Numbered from the stretch's first letter, positions 9,829-18,824 are shown. The stretch: DNA of 64,000 bases from an uncultured Chlorobiaceae bacterium (GCA_903887845.1 CAISRC010000035.1:1-64000); one strand, 5' to 3'. Notes: generated by a model not told the origin, from the sequence alone. Numbers and translations are program-made.

Positions 9829-10740
9829 TCAACTCTCTTCAAAATAGTCCGAATCAAGCCGTTTGAGTTCATACACGGCATCTGTGGCAACTGCTATGCC
9901 AAAATCAATCATGAAGTCAACCAGCTCACGCCCACTGACCAGAATGATTTTACTCTCTATAGTTTTTACAAACTCATGAGCGCTTTTTGAAAAATCAGAT
10001 GTTGTAATAAAAATGCCTTTTCGGGCACGCTTGCCTTGTAAGGCACCGGCAAACTTCTGAATTTCTGGTCGGGATACTATAGTTTCCCATCTCTTTGCCT
10101 GAATATAAATGATGTCAAGGCCCAGTCGATCTTCTTTGATTATACCATCAATACCTTCATCTCCACTTTTTCCGACAGCTTCACCGGCATCTTTTATTGA
10201 ACCGCCATAGCCCATTTTAACAAGGACTTCGACCACTACTTTTTCAAAAAAAGCTGGTGATGATGATTTTAATTGGACAAGAAGTTCATTTGCAAGATTT
10301 TCACGCAGCACCATGTACGCATCTTCCAGGCGTTCTGCAGGAGTCTTTGTTTCCTGCTGTTTTGGTGTTAAATCTTCAGTGATCTGCTTATTCTGATGTC
10401 CCTCTTTGACTGAACGATATTCTGGAAACTTGCGAAGAAATGCCAGATTGATTGCTTTCGGGGATTCTCCCAGTACAGCCATTCCCTTTTCCGTGATTCG
10501 AGAAACGCCCCGTCGCACATTTTCGAGAAGAGATGCCATTTTCAAATGTGCCTTTGCCCAAGCTACACGATTATCAAAAACACGTTGCTGAGCACTTGGC
10601 AACATTTGCTTCAGCTCTTCTGGAGTTAATCGAAACTCTGCAGCCAATGCCTCGACCATTTCCCGACCGGTGTGTTCTTGTCCGTCACCGCAAAGTTTAA
10701 GCAGAGGAAGCATAATGCTCTGATAATCAGGAATCGGCAT
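9829..10740 (-). CDS. mrr: Mrr-type restriction endonuclease
   Basis: A 303-residue protein with the Mrr layout. A winged-helix N-terminal domain (about 1-90, beginning MPIPDYQSIMLPLL) is followed by a linker and a PD-(D/E)xK Mrr catalytic domain from about 160. Asp198 lies in DEGIDGII and QAK (214-216) in IYIQAKRWE. Mrr enzymes cut DNA carrying certain methylated bases. I start it at the ATG at 10740, although the frame stays open to 10926. The longer N-terminus does not look like Mrr and may be remnant sequence. It abuts the downstream methyltransferase without a gap. Confidence 0.88.
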   Translation of the reverse strand: MPIPDYQSIMLPLLKLCGDGQEHTGREMVEALAAEFRLTPEELKQMLPSAQQRVFDNRVAWAKAHLKMASLLENVRRGVSRITEKGMAVLGESPKAINLAFLRKFPEYRSVKEGHQNKQITEDLTPKQQETKTPAERLEDAYMVLRENLANELLVQLKSSSPAFFEKVVVEVLVKMGYGGSIKDAGEAVGKSGDEGIDGIIKEDRLGLDIIYIQAKRWETIVSRPEIQKFAGALQGKRARKGIFITTSDFSKSAHEFVKTIESKIILVSGRELVDFMIDFGIAVATDAVYELKRLDSDYFEES

Positions 10741-10918
10741 GTCATTTTTTCTTTGTAATTGAATCAATACTTTCTCTGACGGTAGCAGAAAGCATTCGCT
10801 TAATTCCAGTTTGACCAGTAATTTTGCGATACTGAGAATGTAAGCATTGCCTGCATCATTACGCAGAGGGCAACATGATGCCTGAGTTATTAAACGCTGA
10901 CGAAGTGAAATACCGAAT

Positions 10919-11606
10919 ATGAGCAACCCATTCTTCGAATACCCGATACTGAACTCACCTTACGAGTTCCCGAAGCGCCACTGGGAACTCAATAATGACG
11001 GCCAACCAACACAGCGTATCACCGAAACCAGAAGGCGGGCGGAGTTCATTTCCCGAATACCAAAGCCAAAAAAGCGCAAAGAGTTAACGGAGCTGCCGCA
11101 GATTGTGTTTGACGATGGCAAAGGGCTTTCAACAGAAGCGCAGCAGTATGAGCAGACTTCGCTGATCAATGCTGTCCGCCATGAGGTGGGCAAGTGGCGG
11201 GCGTTGCCAAACCCAAACACCTGGCAGGTGACGCCCGAAACTGCCCGACTGCTTCAGCATTGGAGGCGTCATCCGTTCAACAGTATCCGCCCTTTCTTCT
11301 GCCAGATTGAGGCGGTTGAAACTGCGATATAGCTCACCGAGGTGGCGCAAACGGCTGGAAAGACTGCGAAAGGGTTTCTTGACCATCTTGAGGATGCGAA
11401 CCATAATGCCCAACCGGAGATTATGCGTCTGGCGCTGAAGCTTGCTACGGGTGCAGGCAAAACGACGGTGATGGCGATGCTGATTGCCTGGCAGGCGGTC
11501 AACGCTGCTCGGAGTGCAGCATACAAGCCAGATACCGGCTGGATCGCCGTCCGTCAAGGTCATCAATCACCTCCGCGACGAAGTGAGTTTTAGTATGGAG
11601 AAATGA
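10919..11606 (+). pseudogene. Broken restriction-helicase gene (type III-like R subunit)
   Basis: The first part (10919-11329) resembles the N-terminus of large type III-like restriction subunits with a DEAD/DEAH helicase. A TAG at 11330-11332 then interrupts the frame. The same frame continues after it through FLDHLE and a Walker A segment LATGAGKTTV to about 11520. Just beyond, another frame reads SVKVINHLRDEV and stops at 11606, which looks like the C-terminal end of the same family. So the gene carries a nonsense codon (probably TGG to TAG) and has lost most of its helicase core. Its ATG overlaps the stop of a 15-codon remnant (10875-10922). Family assignment is from memory of the motifs. 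Confidence 0.7.
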
Positions 11607-11616
11607 AAAGAAACAA

Positions 11617-11645
11617 TTGGTTCTCTCAAAAGAAATTAGTATGAT
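11617..11645 (+). promoter_or_regulatory. Sigma-70-like promoter for toxin-antitoxin pair
   Basis: TTGGTT at 11617-11622 and TATGAT at 11640-11645 are separated by exactly 17 bases and lie 36 bases before the antitoxin start. The placement and spacing fit a housekeeping promoter for the two-gene module. No clear operator repeat is visible. Confidence 0.5.
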
Positions 11646-11680
11646 AAAAGGTATGATGAATTTTTATTAAGGGTACACTC

Positions 11681-11923
11681 ATGGGAAAAACAAAGATTGC
11701 AATAACTGTTGATGCCGCCGCCTTGATAACGATTGACCAACTCGTACGAAATAACGTTTTCCTTAATCGCAGTCAGGCGATACAGCAAGCATTGTATGAA
11801 AAGATTGAGCGCATTGAGCATTCACGACTTGCAGAAGAGTGCGCAAAACTTGATCCAATTGAAGAATGCAGACTGGCAGAAGAGGGTTTTGCCGGGGAGA
11901 TTGAGGCATGGCCGGAATACTGA
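11681..11923 (+). CDS. Ribbon-helix-helix antitoxin
   Basis: An 80-residue protein whose N-terminal half (about 5-45) fits a ribbon-helix-helix DNA-binding domain: a short beta strand KIAITVDAAAL, then two helices with the NRSQAIQQAL segment. The acidic C-terminal tail, with two RLAEE copies ending in EIEAWPEY, is typical of antitoxins that occupy a MazF-type toxin. Its last 16 bases overlap the toxin start, the normal arrangement of such modules. It should repress its own operon. Confidence 0.85.
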   Translation: MGKTKIAITVDAAALITIDQLVRNNVFLNRSQAIQQALYEKIERIEHSRLAEECAKLDPIEECRLAEEGFAGEIEAWPEY

Positions 11924-12249
11924 GAGGCGAAATACGATGGGCCGAGCTGAATCCCGCCAGAGGCAACGAACAATCCGGTCTGCGCCCTGTTTTGGTACTC
12001 AGCCATGATGTGTTTAATGAACGATCGGGAACTGTTATTGCAACAGCCCTGACAAGTCAACCTCAAAAAGCAGGGTTTCCACTGACCTTGCAGCTTGAAT
12101 CAACCGATTTACCAAAACAGTCGTGGGTTAAAATCAGCCAAATCAGAACCCTCTCTGTTGAACGAATTGGTAAAAAACTTGGCTCTGTTTCTGCCAAAGA
12201 GATGGATTTGGTTATTGACGGACTTAACGAAATTATTGGCGGTTCCTGA
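11908..12249 (+). CDS. MazF/PemK-family toxin endoribonuclease
   Basis: A 113-residue PemK/MazF toxin that cleaves mRNA at specific short sequences. Diagnostic segments are RGEIRWAELNPARGNEQSG at the N-terminus (RG-x-W/Y and the catalytic Arg-rich loop) and RPVLVLSHDVFNERS, with the threonine-containing VIATALTSQ strand and KISQIRTLSVERIG. Length and motifs are complete, so the toxin looks intact. It overlaps the antitoxin by 16 bases. Confidence 0.92.
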   Translation: MAGILRGEIRWAELNPARGNEQSGLRPVLVLSHDVFNERSGTVIATALTSQPQKAGFPLTLQLESTDLPKQSWVKISQIRTLSVERIGKKLGSVSAKEMDLVIDGLNEIIGGS

Positions 12250-12526
12250 GAAACCCCTTTTGACATATCATATCACCTACCTCCGTTACCACAAGAAAAA
12301 GAGGGCGTGAGGTCTTTTTTTTTGCTACCAACATGCCGGCCCCCTCTTTTTTTTCCCCCTCCCAGAGTTTGATCATCTCTTCTTGCGATAGCACATTACC
12401 CTTGTCAAGCTCATCCAGACCCACCTGAAGGCTTGTAATCTGCCAATCAAAAGCGGAGTAATCAAGATATTTTATCTCTTTCCCGTCAACGGCTTTCTCT
12501 GCCTCACTTTGCTGCGGCCTCAGCAC
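12233..12526 (-). pseudogene. Antitoxin-like remnant ORF
   Basis: A 97-codon frame beginning inside the 3' end of the acyl-CoA ligase gene. Its middle part, about KYLDYSAFDWQITSL and then LDELDKGNVLSQEEMIKLWE, has the look of the acidic C-terminal tail of antitoxins from ParE/RelE-type modules. The remaining 30 residues are simply the reverse of the toxin terminator region and are unlikely to be real protein. No matching toxin is adjacent. I read it as a fragment of an antitoxin left by rearrangement. This is a guess from sequence character. Confidence 0.3.
12290..12352 (+). terminator. Possible terminator after toxin gene
   Basis: AAAAAGAGGG (from about 12296) can pair with CCCCTCTTTTT (about 12341-12351), followed by a T-run. 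The loop is long, about 34 bases, so this is a weaker candidate than a compact hairpin. Inside the loop sits a 15-mer (12324-12338) repeated at 28314. Confidence 0.4.
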
Positions 12527-14198
12527 AATGCGCTTCCACCAGCTTGCGGCGAAGCACTTTGCCTATGGTTGACTTCGGCAGCGCTGTGGTAAACTCAACA
12601 TGTTTCGGCACTTTGTAGGCAGCCAGATCCTGGCGGCAATGTTCGCGAAGTTCATCAACGGTAAGCTCATGGCCGGCACGGAGAACAACCCACGCCTTGA
12701 CGGCTTCTCCCTGGTAGGGGTCGGGGACTCCGGCCACACCGACTTCGAGGACTGCGGGATGAACAGCGATAGCCTCTTCAACATCACGGGGCCAGACCTG
12801 GAAGCCGCCCGGTTTGATGACATCTTTTTTTCGATCGACAATGAAGAGGTAGCCGTCTTCATCGAGGTAGCCGAGATCGCCGGTATAGAGCCAGCCGTCA
12901 CGAAGAACGAGAGCTGTTTCCATCGGGTTTTGCCAGTACTCTTTCATGATCTGGGGAGCACGCATGATAATTTCACCTACCTCCAGATCAACGAGGTCAT
13001 TAAGGCCTGTTTCCGGGTCAACGATCCGTACTTCAACATCGGGCACGGGAATGCCGACCGATCCATGCTTGTAGGTGCCGAGAATCGGGGTAAAAACGGA
13101 GGCAAGCGCTGACTCGGTCAGACTGTAGGCGTCAATAATGCGGCCTCCGGTCAGCTCTTCAAAACGTCTTTTGGTTTCGAGCATGAGCGGTGCCGCACCC
13201 GACACGCTGAGTTTAAGCGATTTCAGAATTGAGCTGTCGCGCTTGACTCTGGGGTGGTTGATCAGTGCAGTAAAAAGGGTTGGAACACCAGGCAGCACGG
13301 CGGGCTTCAGGGTTTTAATGGTATGCAGCAGGTCGTCAAGATCCCTCGGATTTGGCACCAACCCGAGCGGGTAGCGCTCAATCAAGGCGGCAGTCATAAT
13401 TCCAACCTGGGCATAGACGTGAAACAGGGGCATGTTGAGCAGAATAACATCTTTCCCTTTTTCAAGAATAACACTGAACCAGCTTGCAATCTGCATTCCG
13501 GTCATCACCAGCCCCTGATGGGAAATCACCACGCATTTGGGGTTGCCGGTGGTGCCGCCGGAAAAGAGAAAAATGGCGGGATCGTCGTGCCGGATGTGCA
13601 CCGGCAGAAATTTCGCTCCTGCCTGAGCCGCAAGAAGAGCGCTCATCCAATGGTCTCCCTGGTGCAATTTCACCCGGTGCCCATCTTTTTTTTCTTTCAG
13701 CAGCGTAAAGAGAATATTATTGATGGGCGAAAGGTACTCTTTGATTGTGGTGGCAATCACCCTTTTCAGGCGGGAAACGGTTTGAACCCTCTTGATTTTT
13801 TCATAGAACGGGGTTAAGACAATAACCGTCTCTGCGCCGCATTCATTAAGGGCATGCTCCAACTCGATAACGGTGTAGAGAGGATTCATGGGTACGGCAA
13901 TAGCCCCGGCTTTCCAGATTCCAAGCTCGGAGATAATCATCTGTGGTGAGTTTGGCATAATCAGGGCAACCCGGTCGCCAATTCCAAGACCAAGCGATAG
14001 CAGCGCCCCGGCAAGGGCATCGCTTTGCCTGTCCAGTTCACGGTAGGAGAGCGACACCCCCTTGAAATACATTGCGGAATGTTGGGGCTGCTCCTCTGCA
14101 CTCCTGCGGACGACATCGACCAGCGTCTCTTCCGGGTAGGGGTGAAGGGTGTGTGGAACTCCCTTGTCGTAATGGCGAATCCAGGGCTTTGCTCTCAT
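12504..14198 (-). CDS. fadD: Long-chain acyl-CoA ligase (AMP-forming)
   Basis: A 564-residue ANL-superfamily ligase that activates a carboxylic acid through an acyl-adenylate and transfers it to CoA. The P-loop-like motif IFLFSGGTTGNPKCVVIS is near residue 210. YTGDLGYLDEDGYLFIVDRK and the C-terminal catalytic lysine in KSTIGKVLRRK are complete. It begins 18 bases after bioA on the same strand and so is probably the last gene of the biotin operon. Medium- or long-chain fatty acids are the family substrates. Activation of pimelate is an alternative suggested by context, but the pathway here already makes pimeloyl-ACP through BioC and BioG. Confidence 0.88.
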   Translation of the reverse strand: MRAKPWIRHYDKGVPHTLHPYPEETLVDVVRRSAEEQPQHSAMYFKGVSLSYRELDRQSDALAGALLSLGLGIGDRVALIMPNSPQMIISELGIWKAGAIAVPMNPLYTVIELEHALNECGAETVIVLTPFYEKIKRVQTVSRLKRVIATTIKEYLSPINNILFTLLKEKKDGHRVKLHQGDHWMSALLAAQAGAKFLPVHIRHDDPAIFLFSGGTTGNPKCVVISHQGLVMTGMQIASWFSVILEKGKDVILLNMPLFHVYAQVGIMTAALIERYPLGLVPNPRDLDDLLHTIKTLKPAVLPGVPTLFTALINHPRVKRDSSILKSLKLSVSGAAPLMLETKRRFEELTGGRIIDAYSLTESALASVFTPILGTYKHGSVGIPVPDVEVRIVDPETGLNDLVDLEVGEIIMRAPQIMKEYWQNPMETALVLRDGWLYTGDLGYLDEDGYLFIVDRKKDVIKPGGFQVWPRDVEEAIAVHPAVLEVGVAGVPDPYQGEAVKAWVVLRAGHELTVDELREHCRQDLAAYKVPKHVEFTTALPKSTIGKVLRRKLVEAHCAEAAAK

Positions 14199-14216
14199 AA
14201 CGTTTTTTGTAAAAAA

Positions 14217-15497
14217 TTACTGTATTGATTGTACGACCTCACACACCGCAGCGGTCAAGATACTGAGCTCGTTGTCAGTCATGATAAAGGGAGGCATAAG
14301 ATACACAAGTCGACCGAAAGGACGAACCCAGACGCCCTTGTCGACAAATTGTTTCTGGATTGTGGCCATAACAACCGGATTCTGGAGTTCAACAACTCCT
14401 ATTGCGCCAAGCACACGGACGTCCAGGACATGGCGGAACGAACGGCAGAGTTCAAGCCCCCGGCGAAGTCCCGCTTCAAGGCGAAGTACTGATGCCTGCC
14501 AGTCGTAGCTCTCAAGAAGGCGAATGCTTGCGGAGGCAACCGCACAGGCGAGAGGGTTTGCCATAAAGGTTGGCCCGTGCATAAAGAGGCCGGGAATACC
14601 GGAACAGATTGTTTCGGCAACGCTCCCTGTTGTCAGCGTTGCAGCAAGGGTCATGTAGCCGCCGGTCAGCGCTTTTCCGACACACAAGATATCGGGCACT
14701 ACTGCGGCATGTTCCAGGGCAAACATTTTTCCGGTACGTCCGAAGCCGATGGCTATTTCATCGAGAATCAGGAGCACATCATAGCTGTCGCACAACTCCC
14801 TGAGACGGCGAAGGTAGTCTGGAGAGTAAAAGCGCATCCCCCCCGCTCCCTGCACCACCGGTTCAAGAATCACTGCTGCAATGTCGGTGTGATGGCGTTC
14901 AAGTTTCAGGTGCAGATCGGCCATATCTTCATCCGTACAGGGCTCATGAAACCGGCAGGCTGGCGCTTCGGCAAAGTACTGCTCCTGTATGGTGCCTTTG
15001 AAGAGGGAGTGCATTCCTGTTACCGGATCACAGACCGACATGGCGGCAAAGGTGTCGCCGTGATAGCCTGAATGAACCGTCAGCAAGCGGTTTTTTGAGG
15101 GTTTTCCAAGTGCGCCCCAGTACTGGATGGCCATTTTGATGGCAACTTCAACGGCAACGGACCCTGAATCACTGAAAAAAACTTTCTGCAGCGGCGCCGG
15201 GGTCAAGGCAACCAACTGTTGTGCAAGTGTTACGGCAGGCTCATGAGTAAGGCCGCCGAACATGACATGGCTCATCCGCTCAAGCTGGGAGACCACCGCT
15301 GAGTTCAGCACCGGATGGTTATAGCCGTGAATGGCCGCCCACCAGGAGGACATGCCGTCAATCAGCCTGCGCCCATCCTCAAGCTCCAGAAAAACATCGT
15401 AAGCCCGTGCGACCGGATAGACCGGCTGGGGATTGGTCAACGAGGTGTAGGGATGCCAAACGTGATGGCGGTCGAAATCGAGGTCAATTTTCGGCAT
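14217..15497 (-). CDS. bioA: Adenosylmethionine-8-amino-7-oxononanoate aminotransferase
   Basis: PLP enzyme that aminates 8-amino-7-oxononanoate (KAPA) to diaminopelargonate (DAPA) with SAM as amino donor, the third-last step of biotin synthesis. At 426 residues it has typical length. The N-terminus [10 protein letters not shown] is diagnostic of BioA, and [18 protein letters not shown] and the PLP lysine in [11 protein letters not shown] are present. It lies 15 bases after bioD and 18 before the acyl-CoA ligase gene in the birA-led operon. Confidence 0.97.
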   Translation of the reverse strand: MPKIDLDFDRHHVWHPYTSLTNPQPVYPVARAYDVFLELEDGRRLIDGMSSWWAAIHGYNHPVLNSAVVSQLERMSHVMFGGLTHEPAVTLAQQLVALTPAPLQKVFFSDSGSVAVEVAIKMAIQYWGALGKPSKNRLLTVHSGYHGDTFAAMSVCDPVTGMHSLFKGTIQEQYFAEAPACRFHEPCTDEDMADLHLKLERHHTDIAAVILEPVVQGAGGMRFYSPDYLRRLRELCDSYDVLLILDEIAIGFGRTGKMFALEHAAVVPDILCVGKALTGGYMTLAATLTTGSVAETICSGIPGLFMHGPTFMANPLACAVASASIRLLESYDWQASVLRLEAGLRRGLELCRSFRHVLDVRVLGAIGVVELQNPVVMATIQKQFVDKGVWVRPFGRLVYLMPPFIMTDNELSILTAAVCEVVQSIQ

Positions 15498-15512
15498 ATC
15501 GGTACTATTGAT

Positions 15513-16187
15513 TTATAATGAGAGGCGCGCCACAGCGTCGGAATCAAGCTCTCCATGACGCAGATCAATCACCGGTGCCGAACATCCTGTTTTGTTCAGA
15601 GAGTGGATGATAACCTCACGGGTATCGTCGGCAATGAGCGTATCAACGTTTTCAAAACAGTTATAGATAACCCCCCGGAGAGGTATTCCCCGTTTCAGAC
15701 AGGCCTCAATCGAGAGCAAGGTGTGGTTGATACTGCCAAGGCGGGGAGTGGTCACAAGCAGAAGTCCGTACCCGGCATCTCTGACATAATCGGCAAAAAG
15801 CAGATCATGCGCCAAAGGAACCAGAAGTCCACCGACCCCTTCAAGCAGCACCAGTTCGTAGCATTTCTGCAAAAAAAGGGTTGCCCGGCGAATGCGCATA
15901 ACATCGATCTCGGCTCCTTCCATGCGGGCTGAAAGATGTGGTGAGGCCGGATAGCGAAACAGGTACGGACAGGTGAGACCTTCACGGTCAACCTCCTGCA
16001 ATCCGATGCCCATCAATCGGCGGTGTTCCAGAATATCGTCAGAGATCCCTTCGCACCCGGTCTGGACGATTTTCTGGGTAGTGACGTTTTTGCCATGCAG
16101 AAGCAGGGCTTTGGCAAGAAGACCGGTTACCATGGTTTTTCCGATCCCGGTATCAATTCCGGAAATAACGATAACAGATCCTTTCAT
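15513..16187 (-). CDS. bioD: Dethiobiotin synthetase
   Basis: Closes the ureido ring of DAPA with CO2 and ATP to form dethiobiotin. The N-terminal P-loop GIDTGIGKTMVTGLLA (residues 10-25) and LLEGVGGLLVPL in the middle are the standard BioD signatures. At 224 residues it is a normal single-domain enzyme. Its start overlaps the bioC stop as ATGA (16184-16187). Confidence 0.96.
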   Translation of the reverse strand: MKGSVIVISGIDTGIGKTMVTGLLAKALLLHGKNVTTQKIVQTGCEGISDDILEHRRLMGIGLQEVDREGLTCPYLFRYPASPHLSARMEGAEIDVMRIRRATLFLQKCYELVLLEGVGGLLVPLAHDLLFADYVRDAGYGLLLVTTPRLGSINHTLLSIEACLKRGIPLRGVIYNCFENVDTLIADDTREVIIHSLNKTGCSAPVIDLRHGELDSDAVARLSL

Positions 16188-16972
16188 AACGCTCTCTTTT
16201 TCATGCAGCAGTAGACAGGATGATAGGTAAGAGAGACTCCATTTTCAGAGGAAAAGAGTCTCCGGTACTGGTCAATAAAATGCTTGTATCGGCTTTTTGT
16301 CCATGATCGACGGCGTATACCGTTGACTCCTGTCCGCCGTATATGGTGCAGCACGGCTTCGGGTGAGCTGAATTCAAGTTGTTGCACCTCTTCGCGGCTG
16401 ACCGTCAGTTCAAAATATTTTCCGGCAAGAAGTTCAAGCTCTCCAAGGGTGTGGTAGCTGAGTCCGACACCCTCAATAGCTGATATTTCCTGCATGTTTG
16501 CGGTGCTGAACGTGCTGAAGGCAAGTATCCCCCCGGGTCTGAGATGAGCGGCCATGTTGCGGAAAAAGCCGTCAAGATCGTCAAGCCATTGCAGGGTGGC
16601 GTTTGAAGCCACCAGATCCAGTTCCGATGGCAGCTCCTCAAGCTGTTCGATATCGCCTGCAAGAAAGTGAAACTCCTGAACAGGAAAGCGATCAAGTACT
16701 TCAAGCAGGCAGTGACGGCTCTCTTCGACAAGATCATTGGCATAGTAGGCTTCTACAGTGCAACGGCTCAGCAGCTCTGCCATAAGTGCTCCGGAACCAG
16801 CCCCCACTTCAAGCACCCGGTCGAAAGATCGTGATGGCTGTGCACTGCAGATGATCTCCGACAGCTCCCTGGCCATGGCTTTCTGCACCACAGCATGACG
16901 ACGATAGCTCTTGAGCGTACTGCAGAACCTTTCGCGGACCAGTTGCTTGTCTATGCTTATGTTGTGAGACAT
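16184..16972 (-). CDS. bioC: Malonyl-ACP O-methyltransferase
   Basis: Methylates the free carboxyl of malonyl-ACP so that the fatty acid machinery can build the pimeloyl chain. SAM motif I is VLEVGAGSGALMAEL, with LVASNATLQWLDD as the post-motif region typical of BioC. I start it at 16972 (MSHNISIDKQ), giving 262 residues. The frame is open further upstream, but that part lies inside bioG. The start overlaps the bioG stop by 16 bases (16957-16972), indicating coupled translation. Confidence 0.93.
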   Translation of the reverse strand: MSHNISIDKQLVRERFCSTLKSYRRHAVVQKAMARELSEIICSAQPSRSFDRVLEVGAGSGALMAELLSRCTVEAYYANDLVEESRHCLLEVLDRFPVQEFHFLAGDIEQLEELPSELDLVASNATLQWLDDLDGFFRNMAAHLRPGGILAFSTFSTANMQEISAIEGVGLSYHTLGELELLAGKYFELTVSREEVQQLEFSSPEAVLHHIRRTGVNGIRRRSWTKSRYKHFIDQYRRLFSSENGVSLTYHPVYCCMKKRAL

Positions 16973-17646
16973 GCCAACACCTCCTGCAGAGTTCTGAAAT
17001 GGAAAAACGGAAAGTGCGGCATATCGGAAATCACCGTCTGGGGCACCCCTTTCCACGCCAGGTACTGCTGTTGTGCCGGAAAAACCAGATCGCGTCCACC
17101 AATAATGACATGATCATAGCTCCATGCAGCGCTTGTTGCGCCCGAAGCCTGAACATACTCTTTCAACCTCGCAAGCTCCTCCTGTTGATCGGCGGCAGTA
17201 CGGTCAGGCGACATGGATGAAAAAAGGGCAAGCGCTTCGCCGCTGCCGCACATCCGGCGGTTGAAGCGGTGGCGACTCTCTTCAGACCAGGTCGAAAGCG
17301 TAGCCTGAAAAACATCGGGGGAAATACCCTTTTGCGCATTGACAGGGTAAAGGGTGCCGTTGATGGCGATGGCCTTCGTAATCGGTGGCAGCGTTGTATG
17401 CTGCGCCGCCCAGACACCGAAAGACCATGCAATAATGATGATATCTTTATAGCGCGCAAGCTCTTCCATCACATCTCCGGCCAGCTCCAGTGTGCGATAA
17501 TCGTAGCAGAGCAGAAGATCGTCTGAAAACTCTTCCGAACGTGATTCGCCGAAAAGATGGGCGCCAATGCGCGCATCCATACCCCAGCCGTTGAAGAAAA
17601 GCAACAATTTTTCCGCTCCCTCTTTTCTGAGCCATACAGTTTTCAT
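16957..17646 (-). CDS. bioG: Pimeloyl-ACP methyl ester esterase BioG
   Basis: BioG (DUF452) alpha/beta hydrolase that removes the methyl ester from pimeloyl-ACP methyl ester, ending chain elongation. It replaces BioH in this pathway. The N-terminal strand-loop LLLFFNGWGMD is the family hallmark. The nucleophile elbow is IIIAWSFGVWAA, with an Asp in GGRDLVFP and a His in ISDMPHFPFFHF completing the triad. I chose the ATG at 17646, seven bases after the bioF stop, giving 229 residues. The upstream open frame is bioF in another phase. Confidence 0.93.
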   Translation of the reverse strand: MKTVWLRKEGAEKLLLFFNGWGMDARIGAHLFGESRSEEFSDDLLLCYDYRTLELAGDVMEELARYKDIIIIAWSFGVWAAQHTTLPPITKAIAINGTLYPVNAQKGISPDVFQATLSTWSEESRHRFNRRMCGSGEALALFSSMSPDRTAADQQEELARLKEYVQASGATSAAWSYDHVIIGGRDLVFPAQQQYLAWKGVPQTVISDMPHFPFFHFRTLQEVLACLTT

Positions 17647-17653
17647 CACTTTG

Positions 17654-18811
17654 TTAACCTCCGATAAGTTCAGGTATCCGGGCAATATCTTCCCACTGCA
17701 GGATAGAACGGAGCGAAATACGAATGCGTGCGCTCTTTTCAGGAACTGTCGGTGGACGCACCGGCATACAGAGAAACCCTTCCTCTCTGAGTTTGGCTGC
17801 AAGGGCTACAGCAAGACTGTTGCTTCCCGTGATGACCGGCACAATATGACTGTCGCCCGGCACATCAGCTCCCCGTTCAAGAAGCTTATGGCGAAGTCTG
17901 GCCGCAAGGAGGAGAAGATCCTGCCGCTCACGCGCCATGGCGCTTTGGTGCGCCAGCGTCAGCAGGCTCCAGCCGAGAATAACCGGCGGAAGCGCCGTGG
18001 TAAAGATGACGGAGCGCATGGTATTCAGCAGATACTCTCTCACAAGAGAATTCATAACGGCATAAGCTCCTGTTGAGGCGAGCGCCTTGCCGAAGGTTCC
18101 GGTGATGATATCAATTTTTTGTACCATCCCGGTCGTTTCACAGAGACCGAGGCCATGCTTCCCGAAAACGCCGACCCCGTGCGCTTCATCGACAATCAGC
18201 AATGCGCCATATTTCTCTTTCAAGGCTACCAGCTGGGCAAGATCGGCCAGATCACCGTCCATGCTGAAGACCGATTCGGTCACAATAAATATCTGGCGAT
18301 AGCGATCGGCAGCTCCCGCGAGCAGCTCTTCAAGATGGTCGTAGTCCCGGTGGCGAAAACGCTGGTAAGGGGCTTCGGCAATCTTCATGCCGTCAATAAT
18401 GCTCGCATGGTTCAGCCGGTCGCTGAGCACAAGATCATGACGCCCACTGAGGGCCGGAAGCATCCCGATGTTGGCATGATAGCCGCTGTTGAACACGAGG
18501 GCGGCTTCACGGTTATAGAGTGTTGCAAGAGCCTGTTCCAACTGGTCGTAGAGCGGATGGTTTCCTGTCAATAGACGGGATGAGGAGCTGGTCATAGCAT
18601 GATCCGTTGCACTGAACTCCTTTATATACCCGGCCAGCATCGGTTTGTCGTCACCCAGACCAAGATAGTCGTTCGAGGAGAGGTTCAGGAGGCTTTGCCC
18701 GTTGACCACAATTGCTTTGCCGTTGCGGGCGCTGATATCCGGAAGGATTCTGTACCGGTCAAGCGCTCTCAGCTCATCAAGCTCCCGCCTGATCCTTTCG
18801 TGAAACTGCAT
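17654..18811 (-). CDS. bioF: 8-amino-7-oxononanoate synthase
   Basis: PLP-dependent alpha-oxoamine synthase that condenses pimeloyl-thioester with alanine, giving KAPA. LNLSSNDYLGLG, LIVDEAHGVGVFG and the PLP lysine in ITGTFGKALASTGAY are present. The chosen start at 18811 (MQFHERIRREL) gives 385 residues, matching the family. It is preceded by TGAGGG at ribosome-binding distance, 13 bases after the bioB stop. An in-frame ATG at 18853 would overlap bioB. Confidence 0.96.
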   Translation of the reverse strand: MQFHERIRRELDELRALDRYRILPDISARNGKAIVVNGQSLLNLSSNDYLGLGDDKPMLAGYIKEFSATDHAMTSSSSRLLTGNHPLYDQLEQALATLYNREAALVFNSGYHANIGMLPALSGRHDLVLSDRLNHASIIDGMKIAEAPYQRFRHRDYDHLEELLAGAADRYRQIFIVTESVFSMDGDLADLAQLVALKEKYGALLIVDEAHGVGVFGKHGLGLCETTGMVQKIDIITGTFGKALASTGAYAVMNSLVREYLLNTMRSVIFTTALPPVILGWSLLTLAHQSAMARERQDLLLLAARLRHKLLERGADVPGDSHIVPVITGSNSLAVALAAKLREEGFLCMPVRPPTVPEKSARIRISLRSILQWEDIARIPELIGG

Positions 18812-18824
18812 GGTCAATGCACCC

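Noticed and set aside
10741-10926. 62-residue N-terminal extension of the Mrr protein
   Set aside because: The Mrr family starts at MPIPDYQ. The extra part has no Mrr similarity and overlaps the broken restriction gene start.
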